A DNA stretch of 64,000 nt from positions 310,001 through 374,000 of the forward strand of contig JANTQA010000045.1 of assembly GCA_027625915.1 (NCBI GenBank). The letters run 5' to 3'. A program made the position numbers and the translations under genes. Numbering within the stretch: position 1 is the stretch's first letter; every line of letters starts with the position of its first letter. The notes below the pieces were generated by a model that worked only from the letters and a program-made list of their open reading frames with translations, was not told where the DNA came from and searched no databases. The stretch is from Anaeramoeba flamelloides. Taxonomy: Eukaryota > Metamonada > Anaeramoebidae. This document shows positions 1 through 10,200 of the stretch, in pieces.

Positions 1-460
1 AAATAGATAAAAAAAAAAAAATAAATATTATCAAATAACTGATTTTAATAAAAACATTTCCCTTTTTATACTCTTGAAATTAGGAAAAGAATATTAACTT
101 AATCTTTTCAATTTCAAGATATTTAAATAAATAGTTGTGACTTAAATAAGGTATCATTTTTTTTAGAACTCCAAGGATTCAATATTTGATTAATTTTTAT
201 TATTTTTACAACAAAATGAAAGGTTCATGGTTATTTGTTCATAAATACGCTAAGAAATTACTCAAAGTGAGATTTCTTCAAAATAGCAATTTTTCGATAA
301 TTTCTCAAATTCTTAATTTGATCCAAAATACAACCAAAATAGGATCAGGATCTTTTTACGAGGAATTTCATTGGGAAAAGGAAACTCTTTTAAAAATGAT
401 AACTCTTTTTTCTGAAGCTGATAAATAGAGTTTTCATTATCAGATTTAATTGTACCCTTT
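1..460. repeat. Partial copy of the long dispersed repeat R3
   Basis: This stretch matches the right-hand part of the repeats at about 40420-40790 and 47560-47960. The clearest shared block is an ATTACTCAAAGTGAGATTTC segment near 255-280 (also near 40595 and 47755), followed by a shared 'TTGATCCAAAA' stretch. The short open frame here is not conserved between copies, so I do not call a gene. The window edge cuts the copy. Confidence 0.6.
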
Positions 461-485
461 ATGTAAATAATTACTCTACTAATAT

Positions 486-892
486 AAAACCATTGTGGAA
501 AAAAAGTGAAACACAGTTTTTCAAAGGGAACATAATCGAACCTGAAAAATAAAATCAATTAAAAGAACGAACAAATTAACTTTTAATAATAATCCATTAT
601 ATTATTTTCAATCAAAACAACAAATACAATTTAAAAATACTTTCTTATTGAAATTATAAATGTAGTTTTGGAGATCTCAAAAATAGTCAATTTTTTTCAA
701 CAAATTTTTAATGATTGATAACACAAGACTAAACCATATCAAAAAGTAGATTTAAAAAAACAGTTGTTTTGCTTGAATCCTTAATTTCGTCTTTTTTTAT
801 TTATTAAATGTTTTTATTAATTGATCTTACTTTGAATTTTTAGTATTGTTCCCAATTAAAAAGCATGTTTCACTTTTTTTCCACATCGGTAT
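486..892. mobile_element. MITE-like inverted-repeat element, related to the 57-kb element
   Basis: Inverted ends of about 45 nt are visible: GTGGAAAAAAAGTGAAACA near 493 and its complement near 870-886. Next to each lies a GGGAACAT/ATTGTTCCC block. The same GGGAACATTA block flanks the ends of the element at 57044-57501, so the two look like related families with different outermost tips. No coding capacity is seen. Confidence 0.5.
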
Positions 893-920
893 GAGTTATA
901 AGTCCCTTAAAGTATTAAAA

Positions 921-1430
921 CTTTTTAAAATGTTGTTAGTGTGTGTACAAACTTTTAAATTATCTGAAAGGTTGAAAGGTAATCGGTTTTTGATTAGTTT
1001 GATGAATTGATCAGGAATCATTTTTTTTTCTTTGCATTTTTTATTATTTGAGATAAATGAAGTAATATCTTTTTCCCTAACAATAATTTCAATCAGCTTT
1101 ATTCCCTCTTTTTTAAAATTTCGGTTTTAAGTAATCATTATTCAAAATACAAACATAACTGATTTTCATCTTTGTTTTTTTTTTTTATTATTTTGAAACA
1201 CAAAGGATCGAAATCTGTGCATTTTCAGGATACAAAATCAGACCTGGTAGAGGTGTTCGTTTTGTTCGAATGGATGGAAAAGTAATTGAAAATTTTTTAT
1301 TTCTTTTTTTTTGCTTTTTTTTTTCAAAATTTAGGTTGCATAAAAAATCTCAACTCTTTTAAAGATTTTCACCTTTTTAAAATGTTGTTAGTGTGTGTAC
1401 AAACTTTTAAATTATCTGAAAGGTTGGAAA
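921..1430. repeat. Pair of 58-bp direct repeats around the eL24 start
   Basis: A block beginning CTTTTTAAAATGTTGTTAGT lies at 921-979 and again, nearly unchanged, at 1372-1430. The first copy is upstream of the eL24 start codon and the second is inside eL24 intron 2. The near identity suggests a recent local duplication or two insertions of the same short element. Confidence 0.8.
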
Positions 1431-2138
1431 GTATTTGAAAGCCTTTTTGTTGAGGGATTCTTTTTTTTGAAGTGGCTTTCAATTTATTTATTTCTTTACT
1501 TGTTCAAAAAAACAACACCTTTCAAAAAAAAAATAACGATCAGCAATGAGTTTGATTTACAAATTTTCAAAAATTAAATTCAGTTCACCACTCGTTCCCC
1601 AAACTAATAATATTTTTTTTTTTTCTTTTTTTGGTTTGAATGTTTCATAAAATAAAAAATTAAAAAACGAACAAATTTCAACAAAAAATAAAACTCGACA
1701 ATAAAAAAGCCATTTTTATTTGCTAATAAAAAATGTTTTTCCAGATTTTCACATAAAAGAAACCCAAGAAAGATTAGATGGACACAATTTTATAGAAAGG
1801 CCCACAGAAAAAACAAAAGCGCTCTCTTAAAAAAAAAGAAAACACGCAGAATTGTTAAAAAGGAGCGTGGTATTGTTGGTGCTTCCTTAGATTTGATCAA
1901 CGCCAGAAGACAACAACAAAAGGAAATGAAAACAGCGACTCTCCGTGAACAAGCCATCAAAGAACTGAAAGAAAGAAAAAGAGCAAAGGCATTAAGAAGA
2001 AAAAAAGAACGTGAAGAAAGAAGAAAGAAAAAGAAAACCACAGAAAAGAAAGACAAAAAAAGAACACAAAGAGAACAAAACAAAAAATCTAAAAACAAAT
2101 TTAATACCAAAAATAAAAATATTGGGCGTAAATTTTAA
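1057..2138 (+). CDS. RPL24: 60S ribosomal protein eL24, three exons
   Basis: Exons are 1057-1061, 1206-1281 and 1710-2138, giving 169 aa and a TAA stop. The first exon contributes only ATGAA. Splicing AA to the G at 1206 makes Lys2 and yields MKIEICAFSGYKIRPGRG, the standard eL24 start (human MKVELCSFSGYKIYPGHG). Exon 3 continues with PFLFANKKC and SHKRNPRKIRW, matching the eL24 signature NxKC...KRNPRxIxW, and later GASLDLINARR. The C-terminal third is a Lys/Arg/Glu-rich helix, as in yeast and animal eL24. The protein is part of the large ribosomal subunit, near the subunit interface. Donors are GTAATA and GTAATT; acceptors are CAAAG and AAAAAG. Intron 2 (428 nt) holds one copy of the 58-bp direct repeat. 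The family assignment is firm. The 5-nt first exon is inferred from protein match and splice signals. Confidence 0.9.
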
Positions 2139-2404
2139 ATCAAAAACCTTGATTGAATTATTTTGATCTTGATAAGAATTAATTCAGCAGATTGACAATT
2201 AAAGCACTTACTTTTATTCTTAATTGTTTAAAGAAAATTAATTTTCAAAATTAAACAACAAAAGAAAGAAAAACAAAAATAAATGATTAGATCAGTATTT
2301 ATTTTTTGCATTCTTTGATTTCGATTTTTTGATCACATTTTTAATTATAAAAACAATTTTTGTTATTAATAATAAAACTTGACCTTGGAAAATAGTTTTA
2401 TTAA

Positions 2405-2939
2405 TATAAACCCCATTCCAAAAATTTGGACATACCCAAAATCAAAAATAGGCAAGAAAAAACCCAATTTATTATATTTTTCCAAACACAATATAAAACA
2501 ACATTTGAGTTACATTAGTATTAATGTTTTAATAAGTAATCATTTTAATCCAAATAAAAGAAAAAAATACAAAACTCAAAAATAAAAACAGGTGTGTCCA
2601 AATAATGAAACGAGCGGAACAAAAAATGTATTGGTTAATTTGCTTAAATTTCACCAAAAATTTTTGATCGATCAAATGATAAGAACCATCTACCAATTTT
2701 ATGTGGATTTTCCAATTTAACAAGCTCAACATTAACCTTCTATCAACCATTGAAAAAAAAATTTCAGATCTAAACCAAAGAGATTATATAACTCAAAAAA
2801 GGAAAATGAAAACAAAACAAAAAAGACAAAAAATATAATAGTTTGTAAAATCAATATTATTTCCAAATTGAATTTAAAGTGCAGTATTGTTATTCTTTCA
2901 ACTGTTTAAACTGTGTCCAAATTTTTGGAATATAGTTTA
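2405..2939. mobile_element. MITE family M1, copy a
   Basis: The element is about 535 bp with imperfect terminal inverted repeats of about 28 bp: CATTCCAAAAATTTGGACA at the left and its near complement ending GGAATATAGTTTA at the right. It is homologous along its length to M1b (3857-4403, opposite orientation) and M1c (45701-46258, same orientation). No conserved open frame is seen, so it looks non-autonomous. The superfamily is not clear from the sequence. Confidence 0.8.
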
Positions 2940-3435
2940 GTATTGAAAAAAATACCTGACATGATAAAAATCGCTGACAAGATTGTTAAATGTTAACATT
3001 AGGGAAATTGCTTGTGTAATTGCTTTTATTAAATCAAATCTTTTTTATTTAAGAATCAAACTTTTAAATTATGACCACCCACTTATTAGAATGATGATTA
3101 ATGAAATTAAACTTGTTTAAAACACTCTTCAATCAATCAAAAGGCAAGAATAAAAATCACCATTTTCCAAATTCATAGTTAACCTCTATAAAACTCGATT
3201 GTTTTTAAAAAAAGTTGATCTACTTAGGACTATCAAACAATTAATTGAGTATTCTATAGACACCCCTCTTTAATGAACTTTAGGTAGGTTATTTACTGAG
3301 TTCATAAAAAAATTATTTAGATATAAAAAGGATTTGATTTTAAATATAGGAAATTACACAACACATTCCCTAATGTTAACAATTAACAATCTTGTAAGGG
3401 ATTGTTTTCATTTCAGGTATTTTTTTCAATACTAT
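2938..3435. mobile_element. MITE family M2, long-armed palindrome
   Basis: Arms of about 110 nt are inverted copies. The left starts TAGTATTGAAAAAAATACCT and the right ends AGGTATTTTTTTCAATACTA. Further in, 'TTGTTAACATTAGGGAA' pairs with its complement near 3366. It abuts M1a directly, so one of the two probably inserted at the edge of the other. Only one copy is seen in the window. Confidence 0.75.
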
Positions 3436-3856
3436 ATATTTATATCTCCCTACGACCCAAAAAATACTAAAAATGGAAAACTGAACAAATACTTTCCATT
3501 AAAAAAATTAAAAAAACTAAATATAAAAAAATAAAAATAAATAAAGTTTCCATTTAACTTTTTCTTGAAAACATTTTTTACCAAAATGGTTGAATTCAAA
3601 CTTGAAATTATGTATATTTTTATATACAATATCTTATTTTAACTCATTTAATGGAGTAGCTACACCATAAGACATAATAAAAATTTGAGAGAGATGAGAT
3701 AAGAACATTTTAATCTAGTGATGTGTGATCGTAGATTCTCTAAAAATTTTTTTAAAAAAATTATTTGATATTTTTTTTTTATAATGTTCAACAATTAAAA
3801 AAAAGAGATTATATTGATAAAATAATTTTTTTATTATTATTATTTTTTTATTAAAA

Positions 3857-4403
3857 TAAACTTAATTCCATTAATTTGGACACAGTTTAAACAGTTGGAA
3901 AAATAACAATAACATGGTTTACATCCAATTGGAAATTAATTTTAATTCAACAAACTATTTCATTTTTGGTCTTTTTTGTTTTTGTTTTCATTTTCTTTTT
4001 TTCAGTTACTTAATCGGCTTAGTTAGATCTGAAAATTTTTTATAGATGGTTGATAGATGGTTACAGTTGAGTTTCAAAAATTGAAAAATCCACATACAAC
4101 CGGTGCATGGTATCTTATCATTTGATTGATCAACCATTGTTGGTGTAATTTCAACAAATCTACCAATATATTTTTTGTTTAAACTCTTTAATTTCAGCAC
4201 GTATCCTTATTTTGGACACTTGTTTTGATTATTTGTTTTATATTGTTTTCTTATATTTGGATGAAAATGATTACTTAAAAAACCATTAATACTATGTTAC
4301 TTAAATCTGGTTTTATATTAGGTTTGGAAAAATATCATAAATTGAATATTTGTTTCCCTATTTTTGATTTTAGATGTGTCCAAATTTTTGAAATGGGGTT
4401 TTG
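3857..4403. mobile_element. MITE family M1, copy b (inverted)
   Basis: This is the reverse-complement counterpart of M1a, about 547 bp, with the same terminal repeats (TAAACTTAATTCC... and ...GAAATGGGGTTTT) and the same interior order. With M1a it forms a large facing pair around M2, which could fold back if transcribed through. Confidence 0.8.
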
Positions 4404-4755
4404 TTTTTTTTTTTTGGGAGAAGATAATTTCAGATTCTTTGAATAAAACTTATAGCTATTTTGTGGTTTAAACTTTGATAACATATAATCATATTCACTT
4501 CTCATATTCCACTAAATCCAACTATTTACAATCCTAACAAGACATAATTTGACTTAATTATTCTTTTTTTGGAATATTCTAGCTATTAAAGTCCCATTTA
4601 TGTTTCCTTTTATGATTCTCTCAATTGTAATGTTGTTGTTCTTTTTAAACAAAATCCATTAATTCCAAATGTCACTAATAAAAAAATATTTCTAATTGCT
4701 TTATGTTGCCAGGATTAAAAAAATCTCAAAAATGATGAAAAAATAAAAAAAGGAA

Positions 4756-4863
4756 AAAATTAAATGCCACAATAGAATGTTGAGTTAAGGATAAAAGATA
4801 AGTTATTCAACATCCAAAACGCTATTTTGAGCAATTCAACTCAACATTCTATTGTGGCAATTT
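4756..4863. mobile_element. Short palindromic MITE (about 105 bp)
   Basis: Arms of about 28 nt (GCCACAATAGAATGTTGAGT at 4766 and its complement ending at 4858) enclose about 50 nt. It is a strong single hairpin. No second copy was found in the window. Confidence 0.7.
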
Positions 4864-5449
4864 CTTTGAGACTTTGAAAAAAAAATTAAAAAAATCTAAT
4901 GAATGAAGTAATTTAAATAATAAAAATCAATGAGGTACAACCAGAGTAAAAAATGTTATTTTCTGATCCTCTTCAGAAATGCAAAAAAGTGAAAAATTTT
5001 TCCTTTACCGTAGCTACTCCCTTAATCAAAACAAATTTTAAATTATGGGAATTGTATTTTTGAAAAAGGGACTAATTTGGCCTTTAATTGTTTTTTTATT
5101 TTTAAATGGTAAAATTAAAAAAAAGGTTATTTAAAAAAGATAAACCCTCTGGAAAAATCTTCGAATTTAATACATTTATTTATTTTTTAATTTCAAAATT
5201 TTCTCAACTCAATTTTTCAAATAAAAAAAAATAAAAAATTGCACACTAATATCAATAAATATTTTCGATATTCAAAAGTTGAGATTGTTTTTATTCTAAA
5301 AAATTTTATCCCAAGTTGTTAATTGAATTAAGTTATAAAACTAGATTTCAAAAAATATTAATCTGGAAAAAATAGTGCTTTATTATATTAAGGGCATATA
5401 CACTTTTTTTCTTTTTAAGATGGACAAACATTTTTTTAAAAATACCAAT

Positions 5450-5955
5450 TATTATTTCAAATTAACCTTGGAAAAGTAAATAAGAAATGAATTGAATAAT
5501 ACACATCTAAGAATAGTTGGTATTTGTATGAAGTGAATCGAATAAATCAATATATAGATTTTCTTAAAAATTCAAAAATTCAAATTCTTCTAATAATATT
5601 GAGAAAAATAACAACAATGTATATTTTGATCTTCAATTGAAATCTCAAATAAAATTACAATGAAAATCAATATGAATTCTCTACAATCATTTTTACTGTT
5701 TCAACAACCTTAGAATAACAGGTTTTTACCAATTGACCATCGATCTTTAAATATAAAAAATTTGCAAAATAATTATATAATAAAAAAAAAATTGAAAAAA
5801 AGAAATAAGAAAAAATTTAAAAATGTGATCTAAACTATGAAATTTCCAAAATAAATTTCTTTTTCTAATATGGGTTCAAACACTGTAAAATAATGTAATG
5901 CATACATTACTACTGTTGTAATTTAACTAGAAAATGGTTTAGATATCAAAACTTT
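5450..5955. repeat. Dispersed repeat R4, copy a
   Basis: It is homologous, with many differences, to 16885-17530 and 24520-25025. Shared landmarks are AATAATACA, a GAGAAAAATA(G)CAA block, TCTCTACAATCATTTT(T/C)ACTG, and the closing CTAGAAAATGGTTTA. No conserved reading frame is seen. It is an old, degenerate multi-copy element of unknown class. Confidence 0.65.
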
Positions 5956-6289
5956 AAATTAAACTAAAATTTAAGTATTATTCCCAATTTTCAAATTTTG
6001 TTATGATTATTCGAATCAAAATAGAATTCAATAAATTAAATATCAACAAAATAAAAATCATTTTAAATTCAGGTACCTAGTTCCCAGATCTGAGAAGTGA
6101 TGTATATGTTTTTTTATTTTTATTTTTCATTTAAAAGAATTGAATAAAATCTTCTATTTTATACAATTCTTTCAAATAAAAAAAAAAAATCCTAACTACA
6201 GAAGAATATCAATTATTAATCACAGATTCTGGAATTTTTATTTATTATCGATAATCATAAAATTCTGTTTTTACACCACCTGTGGATAC

Positions 6290-6515
6290 TAAGGAAGTAT
6301 CTTCACATACCATAAAGTGCCATCAAGTGACTAGGTTTCTTTTTAAAAAACGAAATAAAAAGAAAAGTTCTCAAATTTTCTTTTTAGTTTCAAAAATTAA
6401 AAAAAAAACTAATGAAAAGTGTCGTAGAGTGCCTAGGTTTTCCAGAATACCAAAAGAATTGAGTGAAACTAATATTTACTCAATTATTTCAAATCCTACA
6501 AAACCTAACGACAAT
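6290..6515. repeat. Hairpin-cassette array H1
   Basis: The array holds one type-B hairpin (core CGAAATAAAAAGAAAAG and its complement) followed by the linker GAAAAGTGTCGTAGAGTGCC. A type-A hairpin (TAGGTTTTCCAGAATACC...) then ends in AAAACCTAACGAC. A degenerate type-A core also lies at 6131-6178. There are no L or D modules here, so this is a free-standing array. The open frame over it is an accident of the repeats. Confidence 0.75.
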
Positions 6516-7265
6516 AGATAAATTTTTATTACAGACATTGTATTGATATTATTTTTTATATTGATATTTTAAATATTTTTCTAATTCTCTTTTTTTTTAT
6601 TTTGATATAATTTTCTTTAATTACTCCCTTCTCTGGATAAAGATTAATTAGTTTTTTCTATTTTCAAATTTTGAATTTTAATTCGAATCAAAATAGAATA
6701 TAAAACATTAAATTAAAACAAAATTTAAGCATGTTCACTTTTCCAAATTTGAGATTTTTCAGAAAAAGTATTACTTATTGACTTTTTTTGGTATTTTTGT
6801 TTTTATTATTGTTCTATTGAGGCGAAATTGACATTTAGATTATTTCAATAGATACTAATCCAGTTTGAGGAATTTCAATTTCAGTTATCTTTACCAATCA
6901 ACTGATATCAAAAATATTATTTGAAAAATTTTCCCTTTTTACAACAATTTTACAATTAAATTGTATTGAATAATTTTTTTACCAAACGATTCCAAAATTT
7001 TAAAAACTTATTATTTTAATTTTGGTAGAAACACTGACTTACTAAAATGAATTTCTTAAAATAAACTAAAGGTTAACTAATGTGAAAGTCAAGAGTTCAG
7101 ACAAGAACCTGAAATTGATTTTCTTTGTTTCTTAATTAGACGTCTTTATTTGTTGAGTATTCTTCTTTTAGAATTCAACTCTACCTTTTCTAATTAGCTA
7201 ACGATCAGGTTTTTGGATCTTTTAATATTTCATTTTTATCTTGATTTCCTTTTCAAAAAGAAAAA

Positions 7266-10200
7266 ATGGACTTTAAAATATTGTTTTGTCTTCTTTTATT
7301 GCTCTACTCAACAGTTGAACACAAAAACAAACATCAAAAAATAAATAGCGTTGAAAATCATTACCTAGTCAAGACTAAAGCCAATATTGATCCATACCGA
7401 ATTGCAGAAAAATACAATCTTACTGTTGTTAAAAAAATTAAGATTGGCACTTCAAATCGATACTGGTTATTCAAAAAAGGTTCTTCATTGAATTTAGAAT
7501 CTGAAAATATCCTGCAACATTTGGAGTTTATTGAAGAAAACCAGTTTCCAAATTTCCAAAAAAAAGAGCTTTCCCTTTTAGGTATGTTATTTATTTTTTT
7601 TCTCTGAAAAGCCCAAAAAAACAAAAAACAAAAAAAGGTACTGTTCCTTTTGGTTCAAAACAAAACAGAATTTCCTTTTCTGGTTTTTGTTGGTTTGTGA
7701 TTATTCAAAATTTACTTGACACAATGATATTTTTTGTTTGACAACAGCGAGAAAGAAAGTTATCAGTGTTTAGCGCTGCTTTCGGTATACCTCTTTTCGA
7801 AGAATCTAAACAAATGATTGTTACTCTAATTAACAATTTTCTCGCAAACGAACGATCTTACCCTTGTTATAACCGATCGTAAAATTTTATCAAAAACAAA
7901 AATTTAACAAAAAGTCTTCTTTTCTTGAAAAATTGATAAACCTGAATTAAAGGCAGTTTTTTTCATCAATTCAAATATCAACATTTCAGTAAATACAAAG
8001 GACAAAGTTTTGTTTGGTCTTCTAATAAATGGATTGAAAGTCCGTTTCTGAAAAAAAAACAAAAACATTCATCATTTTTTCGTCCTTCTTTTGAAATAAA
8101 CTTTTTTTGAACAGCGGACTTTTAAAAATAAAACCAAATAAAGTATTTTGTTGAGTTACAATAATAAGTAAATTTTGTGTTTCTACGAACATTTGTAAAC
8201 AGGCTTTAAAAAAGGAAATTGAAAAAACGAATAATAACAAAATTTCCATTTTTTATTATTAATGTTATTAACTTAATCAGGGCTAACATTTTGATTCTTT
8301 TTTGATAATAAACCAAAATAATTCTTTTTTTTTTGATTCCATAGAATCAAATGATTCTTTTTTCTTTGAATGATAAAAAAATCAACTCATTTCTTATATA
8401 CATTCGGTTTTTCATGGAATCACATCATTCTCAAAATATAATACTGATAAATTCAAATAAATATCTGAAAAATTTTACTTCATTTTCCATTTTTAAAATT
8501 GTTTTACACAAGCTTTGAAGAAAGTATTTTATTCTTTTAAATGTTAAAAAACTTTGTTAAATTGGTTGTGTTTCAAAAGGTTCTTTCTCTTGATTTTTTT
8601 TAAAAGCTGAGATATGAGATTACAAAAAGGGAACTTGAAGTAAAAATTTTACCAAATATATTTGAATTTATCAGTAATTAATAATTTTTTTTTTTAACTT
8701 AATTGTAAAAAAGAATTTAATATTTCTGAAAAAAATAAATATTTGAGTTTTTCTTCTTGGGATTTTAGTTTTCATCATCTTTTCTTTAGTCATGATGTTT
8801 TTAATTTATTCCTGATAAGTAAATTATTTTGCTTTGAAATGAAATCAAAAGACTGATTCTTTTTTTTTTTAATAGAGTTTTGGTAACAAATAAAAAATTC
8901 TTTTTTTGATTCCATGGAAACAGAATAAAATAATTTTTAATTGTATTTGGAACAATCCTTCAAAGGGACTCTAACAAGTGGAAAACGTTGATAAAAATTG
9001 ATTCCATTGGAATCATTTTAATATTAGGTTTCGAAATTTCAAATTTTTGAGATCCGAAAAATTCCAAAAATGGAATCATTTTGGGAACTCTGAATGTTAT
9101 TGTCTAATTAATAAACAAAAAGTGTTTATTTCAAACTTCCAAATATTTTACAAATTATAAGTCGTAAAAAACCCAAAGATCATAAAAAAGTCAATTAAAA
9201 ATTATATTTTATGAGATTTAATTAAACTCTTCCTGATTGAAATTTTGAGATAAAATTTTTAATTGGCTCGATTTGATTTTAACAGTATTGGAGAAGTCTA
9301 AATCACACTCTAGTTGTCCTTAGACTTAAATCCCCTTTCTCAGAAATTTAATCTCAAAATTATAGATTTCTCGATTATTCACTAATAAAAGTAATTTCAA
9401 ACTATTTAAAATTAAAATTAATTCATTGAGATTTATTTCCTTTAATTTGTTTAGAAATATTAATCTATCTTTTTCATCAGGAGGGCTAACCCAGAAAATT
9501 TCTAATTATTTTCTTTTATATCTTCGTGTTGTTTGTATTTTAAACACAGAATACAAAATTGATTTGAGTTTTTATCTATTACATAATAATATCTATTTAG
9601 GCAATTAGTAAAACTGGAAAGCAACACTGGTATGAAAAAAATAAAAACCCAAAATTTTGAGTTGGATAAAACTATTACTTTCGTTCACATTTCATCCTTC
9701 GTAATAAAGTTTATTTACTATATAATCAAAATTCCAGTTCTTAAAATTCTTGAAGCTGTTGTATTTATTTTTGTTTGCAGGGAATGTGATTTTTAACACG
9801 TCTCTATACAAGAAAAAAAGTGTTTTTTTTTTGGGTAAAAAATTACAAATAAATAGATGGATGAATTTTAGTTTAATTCAAATTGGAAGCATTCACTTTG
9901 ATAGAGAATAACTTAACCAATAATTTTAAAAATATTTCATCCATCTAATCAAACCGTAATAGAAAAAAAAAAAAAAAATTCTGATTGATGAATATTACAT
10001 GCCCTGGGTTTACCAGGATTCTAAAAACCCAAGTAAAATCTTCAATTTTACTCTATTCTTTTAAATTCTGGAAAATATAACGAAAGTATCCGTCAAGTGT
10101 TGTAGAGTTCCATAGAGTGCCTAGCTTTTCAGGAATTCAAAAGAATAGAGAAAAATATAAGATTTAAATCAATTCTTTTGAATTTTGGAAAGGCTAGCAG

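Noticed and set aside
186-428. 80-aa frame as a gene
   Set aside because: It lies in repeat R3, and the corresponding frame is not open in the two other copies.
533-546. tRNA T-loop-like GGTTCGAT on the minus strand
   Set aside because: No acceptor stem or anticodon arm can be folded around it, and it lies within an inverted-repeat element.
1283-1400. eL24 exon 3 starting after the AG at about 1334
   Set aside because: In the required phase it meets a stop after two codons. The acceptor at 1708-1709 restores the conserved FANKKC...KRNPR sequence.
6282-6521. 79-aa frame as a gene
   Set aside because: It runs through a hairpin array. Its amino-acid sequence is just the repeat translated.
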